64,000 nucleotides of DNA from Macrocystis pyrifera (Eukaryota; Sar; Phaeophyceae; Laminariales; Laminariaceae): contig JASSKH010000038.1 in NCBI GenBank assembly GCA_031763025.1, positions 785,001 to 849,000 of the forward strand. Reading direction: 5' to 3'. A program made the position numbers and the translations under genes. The notes under the pieces are model-generated. The model was not told the origin of the DNA. It made no database searches and saw nothing but the letters and a program-made list of their open reading frames with translations. Each line of letters opens with the position of its first letter. Position 1 is the first letter of the stretch. This document shows, in pieces, positions 1 to 10,574 of this stretch.

Positions 1-63
1 TCCGTTGATCCCTCTGTGGCTTTGAACACTGTAAGGTCCTCAGCAATTGCCCTAGGCCAAGTC

Positions 64-2190
64 TTAGGCTGCCCGCCTGGTTTCGGGCTCCCCCCCACCA
101 GCGATCGTCCCGAACATCAACCGACTGGGCAATCGCCCCTCGTGTTGCCGCACCACAGCCCCCGCAAAGAAGAGTCGCCGTTTACGGATGGTCGTTTCGA
201 TACTTTCGCATCGTGTTATCCTGAGCGCCTTCGCATACGAGAGGGTGGTGTGGTCGGTGCGTAGTAGGCGCTGGAAACCAATGACTCGCAGAAGGACTTC
301 GTGGTGGGCTGATCGAAGCTTGGCGAAGTGGTCCGCATTGAGGGTCCACGTCACGCAACCGTACAGCAAGGTCTCAATCACCTCGGCCTTCAGCATCCGG
401 ACTTTCAGACTAAGCGGTGCGTTCGTCCTATCGTACAGTTCCGGACCATACCGTTTGAGGCATGCCCGCATCAGACGGATTCGTCGCTCGATTTCGAAGG
501 AGAGGTCAGCGTTCTCGTGGATAATGCCTCCTAGGTACAAAAACTGGGTCGTCTGTTTATACTTTTGGCCTGCAGCTTCGATCGCGAGCGGTGAGGTGGT
601 AAACGTCTGATCCGGTGTTCGTAGGAGCATCGTCTCTGTCTTCTTCTCGGATACCGTGAGACCTACTGCTTCGAAGACAGTCACGATGACTGTCATCATT
701 CTCGCAAGGCCTTCCGCCGACTTCGAGACTATTCCTGCATCGTCTGCATACAACATGCCCCACACAGCCCTTTGCACGCATGCCAACGGTTCCTCTTTTC
801 CGACAACCCTGTCCTCTTCGAGATGAACCAAATCCCTTACGATGCATTCGTCTTTGCTGAGGCGTACCAGCACGATGTGTATCGCAGCGGCGAAGAACAC
901 GTTGAACAGTAACGGCGATAGTACGCAGCCTTGCCGCAGTCCCTGGGTTACATTGAACCAGTCCGAGTGTTCACCGTCATCCGCACGCACGCGAGCCCGC
1001 ATGCCTTCGTGAAAATTGCGAATGATTGTGAGCATCTTGGTTGGTACACCAAGGCGTGTGAGTACCTCCCACAACAGTTCTCGGTCGACAGAGTCGTACG
1101 CTTTCTGCAAGTCGATAAAGCACATGTACAAGGGGATATTCTTCTGCCGCCCGAGCTGCTGCAACCGGCGCACGACAAACAGCATATCGACTGTTGACCG
1201 TGCGGGGCGGAAGCCACACTGTTCTTCAGGGAGTATATGCTCGGTCTCGCAGTAGCTGCTTAGACGGGACGCAACGATTTTCAGCAACACCTTGCCTGCG
1301 TGAGCAACAAGCGAAATACCTCTGTAGTTGTTGCAATCAGTTCTATCCTTCTTTTTATGAAGGGTTTTTATGATCGCATCTTTCCATTGCTGGGGGACTT
1401 CTCCCGTTACCCAAACGTTAACAAGGATACTGTGAAAATACTGCACGAAAGCGGGGTGGTCAAGTTTCAGTACTTCGACCGGGAGACCATCTGGTCCAAC
1501 GGCTTTCCAGTTTGACATACCCTTCACTGCTTCCATCATCTCGTCAATGGATGGTTCATTTCCAAGGGATAGTTTCAGCGGTCGTGGTGGCACTAGGTCG
1601 ATGATCGTGGGGTCAAGTTTCAGCGATTTCGTGTTCAATAGTTTGTGGTAGTGCCCCGCCCATCTTTCACGAATTCGCGCTTGATCTCGCAACAGCGTGC
1701 CATCCTCGTCCATGATAAACTGTTCACTCCTCGCTTTCGTACCTTGCAACCCTACCGTACTCTTCAGGTGCTTGTAGAACCCTCGTTGATCGGAACTCGC
1801 GAGGAATTTCTCGGTTTCAGCGAGGTACTCTTCAAAATACGCATTGACTCCTGCGGCGACCACTTCCTGCAGATTCGCACAGGCGGATCTCAACTTCTTC
1901 CACGCTGTACTATCTCGGGGGTAGACACGCAAGAGCTGTCTCGCATCCTCCCTCGCTGTCCATGCTACTTTGAAAGCGGCCACCGTTTCGGGGGTCTCAC
2001 ACCAACCGTTTCGGTGGTGGCGACGTGGTGGAGGTGGCACCTCTTTCTCAACAGCATTCATGACAGTTGTGGTGAAAAACTCAACCATGCCAGACGTGTT
2101 ACGAGGCTGGGTAGGTTGGTTAAGAGTGGAAACGACCCTCTCGACTATTCGGTGTCGACGCTCTCCAGTAGTAGTAGACGAATAAGTATA
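64..2190 (-). mobile_element. LINE (non-LTR retrotransposon) reverse transcriptase ORF, 5'-truncated
   Basis: The frame is open from about 2190 down to the stop at 64, over 700 codons. The first internal ATG, at 2088, would give 674 aa. Reverse-transcriptase landmarks appear in order: a [10 protein letters not shown] block, [20 protein letters not shown], the [13 protein letters not shown] aspartate block, [14 protein letters not shown], the catalytic YADD, and a C-terminal [13 protein letters not shown] segment typical of protist non-LTR elements. Such elements copy their RNA by target-primed reverse transcription. No endonuclease domain precedes the RT: the frame closes near 2190 at an AT-rich stretch, so the copy is probably 5'-truncated, as LINE insertions often are. 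The uninterrupted frame suggests recent insertion. The exact clade (L1, RTE or other) cannot be fixed by eye. Confidence 0.88.
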
Positions 2191-3124
2191 TTAGCAGTAC
2201 ACTATTAATAGTAGTATAGTACAGTAGTATAGTAGTAGTATACATGGTACTATTATTACGCATAGTGCACAGCAGGGGCAGACCAAATAGTGAAATAATG
2301 TATTATCTACGGGGGACAAGGAATTCTTACAACATGATGGTTGTGTTGTTTAACTGGATATGGAAAAACGAGTACGCCTTGAGAAGATGGAGACGGAGTA
2401 CAGTAGAAATATTATTCATGAAAGGAGATACACGGCTGGCCCGGGGGACTGCTATTAAGCACAGACAGTAGGCAAATCAAAAATTTTAAAAAATCATTAG
2501 AAATATTTTGAACGATGATTTACGGAACGTTGATGAGGAATAGGATATGTTCTACCGGTAGCTAAAATGAAATGATGTGGGGAATGGAAATTGGGAAATG
2601 ACTGGCAGAGAAGTGTATGAGGGATACTGCAGATTTACGGAAGAACATTTGGTTTATATAGGAACGGCATCTTCTTTTTTTTTTTTTTTTTTTTTCTTCA
2701 TCACTTTTACTTTCCAGCCCACTCGTAGGAGGTTTTACCCTCGACGATCTTCTGGACAAGCCGTGGTCACAGGCGTCGTCCCTTCTCCCCCCCGGTACGT
2801 GCCTTTATTTTTTGTCGCGCATACGAGCTGGATTGGCCAAGAGCTCTTAGACTCACATTCATTCTTCAAGTCATAACTATACAACGCCGAGGAGTCGGGA
2901 GGAAAACGGCATATCGGTGTAATCAGCCAATCACAGCGCGTTTGCACGTGAGCTCTGACGTCGCCTTGGACACTTTTCTCAACTCCCAACTGACGTATAC
3001 AAAATCAACTGAACCCGCCGCACTTCATGTATAGGTTTTAGACTGCAAAAAAAAAATGAAACCTTTTTTTTTTTTCGCGGCGGAATCACAGATAATTAGG
3101 TAAAAATGGAATATAGACGAGGCG
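2191..3124. other. AT-rich intergenic stretch with microsatellites and a shared LINE/SINE-like scrap
   Basis: No gene is seen. The stretch holds TAGTA-type microsatellite DNA (about 2160-2245), a 23-base T run near 2673-2695, and the phrase TTTGGTTTATATAGGAACGG just before that run. The same phrase recurs near 10243, in front of the (AAT)n tract. A segment at 2826-2845 (ACGAGCTGGATTGGCC) also matches a stretch near 10001 beside the SINE candidate. This suggests fragments of the same dispersed repeat at both places. Confidence 0.5.
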
Positions 3125-3285
3125 TATTACGCAGCTCGCAAACTTCAGTATCAACTATTTAATCAGTCGAACTCACAGCTGACGTATTTCAAAATTTATA
3201 AAAACATATTACGCAGCTTGCAAAGTTGAGTATCAACTATTTAATCAGTCGAACTCACAGCTGACGTATTTCAAAATTTATAAAA
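3125..3285. repeat. Two-copy tandem repeat, 82-bp period
   Basis: Copies at 3125-3206 and 3207-3285 share almost every base, starting TATTACGCAGC and ending in TTTATAAAAA. A few substitutions separate them. It is an ordinary local duplication just upstream of the LTR retrotransposon and has no coding potential. Confidence 0.85.
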
Positions 3286-3565
3286 AAAAAAACACAGCAG
3301 CAGGAAGACATCAGCAGCAGACACACGTGATCCCAGCTCGCATACACGAGTGCGACAGCATGGCTGCCAGCCGCCCTCCCACAGCCACACACACCAACGG
3401 CAGAAGACGTCACTCCCCGGCTCACGGCAACATTTTGGACATGGAATCTGGTTTCCTTCACAAGCAGAATCCTGGGCCTGGCGGCCAGCTGGGGGGGGCG
3501 GGGGGAAAGTTTTGGTGTGCCCTACTGTTCGAGTATGTAATGCATGCGTGTACGTTGTTGAGTAC

Positions 3566-3796
3566 TGTAGCCAAAAGATACCAAGCCGTGGAGGTTTCAG
3601 TGTAATCGCATGTGTGAGTGGAGCAGTGGCCGGGGATCCTGTGTGATGTCCCCTAGCCACCTGGCTCGTGGTCCGATGAGGATCACTCCGTGATAATACA
3701 AGCTCTAAGAACAAGACTTACTGAGTGCGAGGCCAGCGAGACTGGTGGAGTCCCTCGCTGGAAGCCCTCTTGCTGATATCATCTGGCAGAGGCCAT
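3566..3796 (+). repeat. Left LTR (231 bp)
   Basis: It starts TGTAGCCAAAAGATACC and ends CAGAGGCCAT, matching 9096-9326 base for base by eye. If the 4-bp GTAC is the true target duplication, the LTR is one base longer (ending ATA). The LTR should carry the element's promoter and polyadenylation signals, but none is obvious. Confidence 0.92.
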
Positions 3797-4004
3797 AATA
3801 TCTAGATATTCGCGGAACTTCTGTTGGAGGAGTTTTCGGCTGCGGAGTATTGGGTCACAGCTGGGAAGGCAGTTGGCCCGTTGGACGGATCGAAACGGCT
3901 TGAAGCGCACAGCAGGGGAGGACGCTCCGGGAGCTGGAGGACGCACAGGTCAGGCGGCAGTTTCTCCGTTATTACAGTAGAGTCCAGGTGGACTGCTGTG
4001 GATT

Positions 4005-5999
4005 ATGGCGCACACGGCAAGCAAGCCGCTGGTGGTAGGGGAGTCTCTGACTCCACCGAAATACGGAGAGGTGTGGACCGAGCAGGCCTCTCGTGTTTTT
4101 TACGCAGCGTACCTCGATTATGAGGAACGGCTGCAGCTCGCCAACGCTCAGGGGGTGGTTCAGCACTCCAAAGTGAGCATGGGCCAGCTTATCCCCAATT
4201 ACATTCATCGGTGTTTTGAGGGATTTTACAAGCATCAGACTACGATGACCGCCTCGGAGTTGTTGGACGCTGTTAGGCAGCACGCTGGTTACACAACCAC
4301 CAGCAACAGATTTGACACCTCGCGGGCGGCAGCGGACTTGCGTCGCGTTCTCTCAATGAGGCGCGATGAAAAGCAGGGCGGTGAAACATCCGTCAAAGAC
4401 CGCGCGATGATGGTAAACTCCGCTATGGAAAAGTATTTTGCGGAGAATCACGCGGTGCATGCCATGTACCGCGCGCAGGACCGTTCGTGGTTGCCCGGAC
4501 CGGCGGAATTTGTGAGCATGGCGTTGGTGGATGGCTTATGGCCGTCCGAGTTCAAAAAGTACGTAAAAGGTCAGCTCACGTACGCTGCAGGGTGGAAGAA
4601 GGACCCGGCATTGGTCATGGACCAAATTTTTTCTGCTGCAGAACAGTGGAAATTCATCGAGGCGTATGGTCGGAAAGACGCTGCAGGGGCAGCTGAACCG
4701 CGACGCCAACAGCAGCAGAAACCGAAACAGCAGCAGTCCGCGAAAAAGTCGTTTGTTCGCGTCTGTTTCGAGTGTGGTGATCCCAACCATTATGTTTCTG
4801 ATTGCCCAAAAGCTCGCGGTGGCGGCACAGCTCCCAGCAGTGGTGGGCGCGGGTCGTCAGGGTATCGCGGGGGCCGCAATGGCGGCCGGGGCAGATTCAA
4901 CCATGGACGCGGGCGCGGTGGCCGTGGTGGCAATCAATTGACAGCGGGCGGTGGAACTTCTGCTGTTGCTTCTTCAACTTCTGGTGCGCCAGCGGCAGGA
5001 GCCGCTGGGTCGGGATCTGGTTCGTCTGTTGCCGGCCGAGCTGTATACGTTGGAGGAGCTGGAACATCGGTGGGTGCTGCTGGAGCGAGAACTTCGCCAT
5101 CCACCGAGCGGGCGGAGTCAGTGTCTGGTGCTGCTGCAGGGGCGGTAGCGCCGGAACCGTCTGTATATTCGACGTCTTGGTCGGGGTGGACCGCCGATTC
5201 TATTTCTTCGGCGCCGGCTGTAGGAGGGCAGCCATGGCGTCAGGTGACTCTTGGTACCGACCAGAGTTCAACGGCAGGTGAAGTGCCTGTCGATCGCAGC
5301 GCTGAGTGTTTACGCGCTGATCTCTCTTTGCCAGGGTCGGTTGGTTCGCTGATGGCGCGTGTGATCCTTGATTCGGGGTCGGCGCTCACGTCCATCGGTG
5401 TCGGCTTACTTCAGCAGCTGTCTTCGCATTTCGGCGGCGCCGATCTGCAAATTCCGTTCGAAAATGGCCCGCAGCAGGCGAAAACCGCTACGGGTGTTTC
5501 AGTGATGGTCACGCACAAAACGGTGCCGATTGCCGTGAGTGTACGGACGCCGTGGGGAGCGGTGAAATTGGAGCCCATCACTTTCGCGGTCATGCCTGGT
5601 ACAGATAACGTCGTTTCGTTTGGCATGGCTACCATGAAAGCTCTTGGCATCGACGTCTACCGTGAAGCTTTGGAGAAGCTTCGCCCTCGCGCAGTGCCGG
5701 TATCGACCGGTGTGGAGACTCCGAGTTACCTTGCGGCGCGCAGAGTGACGGTTTCCGTGCGTGCTTTTCAGACCGAGGCTACGGTGGATACTCCGGAGGA
5801 CAAGGCGGTGGAACATTTGGTCGACCGGGGGCCAGACATGTTCATGGATCCGGAGGAGGAGCGGACGGCCCGAGAACGGGCGTTGGAGGACAGCGTGCAG
5901 CAGGCAGAGCAGAGTGGATTAAGCGTCGGCGGAGCAACCCGTTTGCGCGAAATTTTGGGCTCGTCGCGTGGGTGCTTTTCGCCGTGCGCTGTGTGGTGA
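4005..5999 (+). CDS. Gag-protease ORF of the Ty3/gypsy element (664 aa)
   Basis: The ATG at 4005 opens a 664-codon frame. The first ~220 residues are the capsid-like Gag part. A single zinc knuckle, CFECGDPNHYVSDC (CX2CX4HX4C, about residues 253-266), would bind the RNA genome. It is followed by a Gly/Arg-rich and then Ala/Ser/Gly-rich linker. An aspartic protease active-site motif LDSGSALTSIG sits near residue 456. The frame stops at 5999, just after the protease, while the reverse transcriptase continues in the +1 frame. The shift point appears to be a TTTT run near 5974. Programmed +1 frameshifting or a single extra T would both explain this. Confidence 0.9.
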   Translation: MAHTASKPLVVGESLTPPKYGEVWTEQASRVFYAAYLDYEERLQLANAQGVVQHSKVSMGQLIPNYIHRCFEGFYKHQTTMTASELLDAVRQHAGYTTTSNRFDTSRAAADLRRVLSMRRDEKQGGETSVKDRAMMVNSAMEKYFAENHAVHAMYRAQDRSWLPGPAEFVSMALVDGLWPSEFKKYVKGQLTYAAGWKKDPALVMDQIFSAAEQWKFIEAYGRKDAAGAAEPRRQQQQKPKQQQSAKKSFVRVCFECGDPNHYVSDCPKARGGGTAPSSGGRGSSGYRGGRNGGRGRFNHGRGRGGRGGNQLTAGGGTSAVASSTSGAPAAGAAGSGSGSSVAGRAVYVGGAGTSVGAAGARTSPSTERAESVSGAAAGAVAPEPSVYSTSWSGWTADSISSAPAVGGQPWRQVTLGTDQSSTAGEVPVDRSAECLRADLSLPGSVGSLMARVILDSGSALTSIGVGLLQQLSSHFGGADLQIPFENGPQQAKTATGVSVMVTHKTVPIAVSVRTPWGAVKLEPITFAVMPGTDNVVSFGMATMKALGIDVYREALEKLRPRAVPVSTGVETPSYLAARRVTVSVRAFQTEATVDTPEDKAVEHLVDRGPDMFMDPEEERTARERALEDSVQQAEQSGLSVGGATRLREILGSSRGCFSPCAVW

Positions 6000-8028
6000 T
6001 CCGCCAGCGCAAGTGGAGCCGATGCGAGTGCAGCTGAAGCAACAGGCGAAGCCTGTCAAGGCAACGCCACGTCGGTACGAACCGACGAAAAGGGACTGGC
6101 TCTCGAAGTGCATTGCTGCTTTGGTGTTTTTTGGCTTTGTCTACCACAACATCCAGGCGGTGTGGGCGAGTCCGGCGATGGCGGTGCCCAAGAAGGACTC
6201 TTTCCGTTTGGTGAGCGACTACTCGGCGGTGAACGCACAGGTGGAGAAGTCCCCGGGCGTCATGCCCAACCATGAAGACATGGGAGATCTGCTGGGGGCG
6301 CGTTTCTTCGGCAAGCTGGACCTACTTCAAGGGTACTGGCAGATGCCTTTGGCTCCGGAGGCGCAAGACGTCTTCACCATGGCGACAAGCGACGGTTTGT
6401 TCACGCCTACCCGTGTTCCCCAAGGTGTTTTGAATGCGACTTCTTATTTCCAAGGTGTCATGACTGAAGTGTTGCGTGGTTTGGATTGCAAAGTTTGGGT
6501 CGATGACGTTTTCTTTTTCGCAGACACCGAAGAAGCTCTTCTGCAGCTGCTTGATGACATTCTTGAACGCCTGGAGAATGTTGGACTGTTTGTCGCCGCC
6601 CACAAGTGTACCTTCTTCTCTCGTGAACTGGTCTGGTGTGGTAAGGTGTATTCCAATGGTGTCGTGTCCCATGACCCCGCTCGAGTGCAAGGTTTAAGTG
6701 AAATGCGTCGTCCCGAAAACGCTGGAGAACTAATGCAATTCTTGCAGGCTGTCAACTGGTTGCGTACATCGTTACCACGTTTAGCGGAAACGGTAGCACC
6801 GTTACGTGATTTTTTGGAGGAGCTCCTTGTTGGGGCTACACGTCGGACTAAGCGAGTGGCGCGCAATCGTGTCATCAAGGATACCGCGTGGACGGAGGAT
6901 CGGGTGCGGGCGTGGAATGCCGCACGGGGTTTGGTGGCGCAAGCAGTGCCGCTTCATCATCATCCTCGTCCCGGGTGCGTTGTTTTGATGTTTCCTGACG
7001 CTTCTGATTTCCATTGGGGTAGTTTTCTCACCCAAGTGCCTGAACACGAATTTCGCAGTGGATTGGCGTTGGAAAGCATGTCTCACGAGCCTCTCGGATT
7101 TCTGAGTGGTTCGTTCACAGGTTCGCAGTTGCGCTGGGCGACTGTCGACAAAGAAGGTTTTGCGATCGTTAATACGTTCCGGAGGCTCGAATACCTGCTT
7201 TGGGGTGGTGTTCATATCTTTACTGATCATCGAAACTTGCAGTACATTTTCAATCCGGAGAAGTGTGTCACGACGGTCACAAAGACCATGGCACAACGCC
7301 TAGAGAATTGGAAGGGTGTTTTAGGACAATACCGCTATGCAATCGAACACATCCCTGGCGATCGAAACTGTTGGGGGGATCTGTTGTCTCGTTGGGTCAA
7401 AGTTCCTACGGTGCCTGTTCGTTCGGTTGCCGTGCACAGCCCATGTAATGCTGACGATTCGCTTCCCGCATTGGATGTGATTCGTGCCTCGCAACAAAGG
7501 TCTGTCGCTCGTATCGGCGTTGGTGTTCATGAATTTTCGACAACCTTCGGTCAAGCTACCTTGGCCGATGATGGTTTGTTTCGTGTGCGTGTTGGGGTGC
7601 GTGACGTCTTGTGGATTCCGCCGGATGATCTTGCTCTTCAAACTCGTTTGATGGTGTGCGCGCACATGCGCTCGGCTGGTCACCGTGGTGTGGCGCCGAC
7701 TTTGTTTCGCCTGAAGGAATATTGTGTTTGGCCTCACATGGATTCTCAGGTTCGCGAATTCGTTCGCCAGTGTTTGCACTGTGTAGACACGCGTGCAGGT
7801 GCACTCATTCCTCGTCCCTACGGAGACACGGTGCATGGTACCGCTCCGGGAGAAGTGGTGCACTTTGATTTTTGTATGTTGGCCACAGCGGGCCCGAAGG
7901 TAGCGATGGCCTGCCTGATGAGGATGGTTTCCGATATGTTTTGGTCATCATGGATGATTTGTCCAACTACGTGGCGTTGGAACCGGCCGAGGCTTGTACA
8001 GCCGAGGTCACAGCGAAGCATTTGCTAG
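5923..8028 (+). CDS. Pol ORF of the Ty3/gypsy element: reverse transcriptase, RNase H, start of integrase
   Basis: This frame is open from 5923, with no ATG near its start, and overlaps the Gag-protease ORF. It was probably part of one polyprotein. Reverse transcriptase is recognised by FGKLDLLQGYWQMPL and the catalytic block VWVDDVFFFA (YXDD family, about 6496-6525). RNase H follows, with FPDASDFHWGSF, a RWATVDKEGFAI block, the TDHRNL motif and a DRNCWGDLLSRW tail. The integrase zinc finger begins AHMRSAGH...CLHC, and the first catalytic Asp of the integrase core is in VVHFDF (7867). After that the frame becomes meaningless and stops at 8028, while the rest of integrase resumes in the -1 frame at a T5 run (7869-7873). 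Confidence 0.9.
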   Translation, partial: ASAEQPVCAKFWARRVGAFRRALCGDPPAQVEPMRVQLKQQAKPVKATPRRYEPTKRDWLSKCIAALVFFGFVYHNIQAVWASPAMAVPKKDSFRLVSDYSAVNAQVEKSPGVMPNHEDMGDLLGARFFGKLDLLQGYWQMPLAPEAQDVFTMATSDGLFTPTRVPQGVLNATSYFQGVMTEVLRGLDCKVWVDDVFFFADTEEALLQLLDDILERLENVGLFVAAHKCTFFSRELVWCGKVYSNGVVSHDPARVQGLSEMRRPENAGELMQFLQAVNWLRTSLPRLAETVAPLRDFLEELLVGATRRTKRVARNRVIKDTAWTEDRVRAWNAARGLVAQAVPLHHHPRPGCVVLMFPDASDFHWGSFLTQVPEHEFRSGLALESMSHEPLGFLSGSFTGSQLRWATVDKEGFAIVNTFRRLEYLLWGGVHIFTDHRNLQYIFNPEKCVTTVTKTMAQRLENWKGVLGQYRYAIEHIPGDRNCWGDLLSRWVKVPTVPVRSVAVHSPCNADDSLPALDVIRASQQRSVARIGVGVHEFSTTFGQATLADDGLFRVRVGVRDVLWIPPDDLALQTRLMVCAHMRSAGHRGVAPTLFRLKEYCVWPHMDSQVREFVRQCLHCVDTRAGALIPRPYGDTVHGTAPGEVVHFDFCMLATAGPKVAMACLMRMVSDMFWSSWMICPTTWRWNRPRLVQPRSQRSIC

Positions 8029-9017
8029 CCTGGTGTAAGACTTTGGGGGTGCCGCGTGTGTGGGTGAGTGATACCGCCACGCATTTCAAGAACAGGGTGC
8101 TTGCTTTGTTGAGCGACGCGTTGCACATCGAACATCGTTTTGCTGTCGCTTACACGCCGTGGTCGAACGGTACGTGTGAACGCATGGTAAAAGAGGTGGT
8201 ACGTGCTCTGCGTTCCATTCTGTCAGAACAGCGTCGTCAGGTTTCGGAGTGGGTTGATGTTTTGCCGGCCGCTCAGTGGGCCTTGAACACTTCGTTTCGT
8301 GAACGTTACCGAAGCACTCCGTACAGCGTGATGTTTGGGCGTGCTCCGCGTACCGATTTCTCGGCGCTCGTTTCTGAGTCTGATGGCAGGTGGAATGTTG
8401 ACGTGATGAATGCTGACTTGTTGCGTGCGAACGTCCGTGAAGTCGTTGCAGAGCAGGAGAGATTTTGCGCCGATATTCGCGCAGCTGTTGCCGTGTCTCG
8501 CGACAACAAACGTAAACAGGCTCAGGGCCAGGTGGTGTTGCCAAAATTTGCGGTTGGTGATTTCGTGTTGTATGCTCGTGTTCGTCGGCAGGGTGTCACA
8601 CCGAAATTGTTGTCCACATGGACTGGTCCGTGGCGTGTGGTAGCAGCTGATCATGATCATGTGTACTCAGTTCAGAACATCGTTTCTGGGAAGGTGCATC
8701 AAGCTCACGTGGCTCGTTTACGATTTTATGCGGATGCGACGTTGAACGTCACCGCTGATCTGAAGGATGTTTTCCAACATTCCTTTGCGCAGGGTGAATG
8801 CCGCATGAATGCTTTGGTGCATGTGGCCGAAGATGATGCCAACGAGGTGATTGTCTTGGTCGATTGGGATGGTTTCGAAGCAGAGGAGCGCACGTGGGAG
8901 TCTTTGCGGTCGATTTATTCTGCTGCGCCTGAATTCGTCGTGAAGGAATTGCGCAAATTACGGATGACCCGTGCGCTCAAGATTAAAATTGCTTCAGAGT
9001 TCAGCATTGATTTGTGA
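7872..9017 (+). CDS. Integrase core and chromodomain of the Ty3/gypsy element
   Basis: Continues integrase in the frame reached by a -1 step from the preceding pol ORF. Conserved features are VWVSDTATHFKN (second catalytic Asp), NGTCERMVKEV (catalytic Glu), then a ~120-residue C-terminal domain. Near the end, VIVLVDWDGF followed by RTWESLRSIY is a chromodomain; in chromoviruses this directs integration to particular chromatin. The frame ends at 9017, about 80 bp before the right LTR. There is no natural ATG at the start of this segment, so it is a displaced piece of pol rather than a separate gene. Confidence 0.9.
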   Translation: MYVGHSGPEGSDGLPDEDGFRYVLVIMDDLSNYVALEPAEACTAEVTAKHLLAWCKTLGVPRVWVSDTATHFKNRVLALLSDALHIEHRFAVAYTPWSNGTCERMVKEVVRALRSILSEQRRQVSEWVDVLPAAQWALNTSFRERYRSTPYSVMFGRAPRTDFSALVSESDGRWNVDVMNADLLRANVREVVAEQERFCADIRAAVAVSRDNKRKQAQGQVVLPKFAVGDFVLYARVRRQGVTPKLLSTWTGPWRVVAADHDHVYSVQNIVSGKVHQAHVARLRFYADATLNVTADLKDVFQHSFAQGECRMNALVHVAEDDANEVIVLVDWDGFEAEERTWESLRSIYSAAPEFVVKELRKLRMTRALKIKIASEFSIDL

Positions 9018-9095
9018 TTTGCCGCATGCGATTTCGTCTTGGTTTTTTGGTTTTGTCAAGCTCGTTCGTGTCGAGTGAACTCGCTTTGGGGGTGC

Positions 9096-9326
9096 TGTAG
9101 CCAAAAGATACCAAGCCGTGGAGGTTTCAGTGTAATCGCATGTGTGAGTGGAGCAGTGGCCGGGGATCCTGTGTGATGTCCCCTAGCCACCTGGCTCGTG
9201 GTCCGATGAGGATCACTCCGTGATAATACAAGCTCTAAGAACAAGACTTACTGAGTGCGAGGCCAGCGAGACTGGTGGAGTCCCTCGCTGGAAGCCCTCT
9301 TGCTGATATCATCTGGCAGAGGCCAT
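9096..9326 (+). repeat. Right LTR (231 bp)
   Basis: Identical to 3566-3796 as read. It is followed by AGTAC at 9327-9331, the same five bases that precede the left LTR. Confidence 0.92.
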
Positions 9327-9331
9327 AGTAC

Positions 9332-9693
9332 GTACGTATTATTGGTATTACTCGACAGTAGAACGTGTGACGCAGCTGTTCAGAACGCAGAAGATGATTT
9401 TGTTAACAGTAAATACCGTCTGTGAGGCCCAACTTTACCCATACCGTACGTGACAGAATATATGGTACTACAACTACTGCTGCTGTACTTGTACTTTATC
9501 GTCAAACAACACGTTATGAGAGAACTCTACATAAACTACATCTTTCCAGTGCCACCCTTGTCGGTGCTGTCGTTGCTCTTCGTGAGGAGACGTCAAGGTT
9601 TGAACTACGTAGGGGGGTGGTATATCATACAATATGGGGGTGTATACTCGAATATAATACTACGTCACCTGCAATCCTGATGACAAAAGAAAA
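9332..9693. other. Unassigned sequence between the retrotransposon and the foldback element
   Basis: I see no supported gene here. Two short open frames overlap at about 9422-9727 but have no recognisable domain or codon signature. Confidence 0.4.
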
Positions 9694-9974
9694 ACGGGAA
9701 TATCCACGCGGTTTTCACGAATTTTGATCTGAAACTTTGACACGTGATTTTTAGTAGTATTACAAATGTAATTGCGACTGCACCTTCTTGTTTTGTTTTG
9801 TTTTTACATCCCTTTGTCGCAAAACAAATATTCCCATATTTACAAATATTGGCCTAACTTGTGAAAAAAACAGAAAAAAAAGAGGTGCAGTCGCAATTAC
9901 ATGTGAAATGCCACTAAAAATCACGTGTCAAAATTTCTGATCAAAATTCGTAAAAACCGCGTGGATATTCCCGT
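9694..9974. mobile_element. Foldback (MITE-like) element with ~92-bp inverted arms
   Basis: The left arm (about 9694-9785) and right arm (about 9883-9974) are inverted copies. The outer end is ACGGGAATATCCACGCGG and the inner end contains AATTGCGACTGCACC. The arms match with only a few substitutions around a ~97-bp AT-rich centre. It has no coding capacity. This is a non-autonomous inverted-repeat element of a kind mobilised by DNA transposases. No clear target duplication was seen. RNA from it would fold into a long hairpin. Confidence 0.8.
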
Positions 9975-9989
9975 CCAACCTTGTTTTCA

Positions 9990-10195
9990 GCCTCTGGGCC
10001 AATCCAGCTCGTAGGGTTCAGCATTCCCACTGCTCGTCGATTTTCATCGAATGTAGCCAACTCACGCTTTCGCGCTTTCCGCTCATCAATTTTTTATGCA
10101 AGAAAAAGTCCCTATGAGCATGCACTCGGTGAGACTTGAATCCACGAAGTTGATCTTGACAGGCACGCGGATCACCTACCAAGCCACCGGGGACG
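9990..10195 (-). mobile_element. Candidate tRNA-derived SINE
   Basis: On the minus strand, GGTGGCTTGGTAGGTGAT (around 10171-10188) resembles an RNA polymerase III A box, and GGATTCAAGTCTC (10131-10143) resembles a B box. They are ~43 bp apart, the normal tRNA spacing. The following sequence runs through GAGCTGGATTGGCC near 10001, a phrase that recurs at 2826-2845. The cloverleaf does not pair well enough to be a working tRNA. The SINE reading is an inference, and the 3' end is uncertain. Confidence 0.4.
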
Positions 10196-10208
10196 CCGGT
10201 TCATCTAC

Positions 10209-10573
<365 letters not shown>

Positions 10574-10574
10574 G

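Larger units (their letters stand above)
3566..9326 (+). mobile_element. Ty3/gypsy (Metaviridae-type) LTR retrotransposon with integrase chromodomain
   Basis: A complete element of about 5.76 kb. It has two 231-bp LTRs (3566-3796 and 9096-9326) that I read as identical. Inside, in order, are gag with a CCHC zinc knuckle, an aspartic protease, reverse transcriptase, RNase H and integrase with a C-terminal chromodomain; this domain order defines Ty3/gypsy chromoviruses. AGTAC lies immediately outside both ends (3561-3565 and 9327-9331), consistent with a 4-5 bp target-site duplication. LTR identity and clean coding imply a very recent insertion. The coding region is split into three frames at two short T runs. 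I did not find a convincing tRNA primer-binding site after the left LTR. A short G-rich tract (TTTGGGGG) lies just before the right LTR and may be the polypurine tract. Confidence 0.93.
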
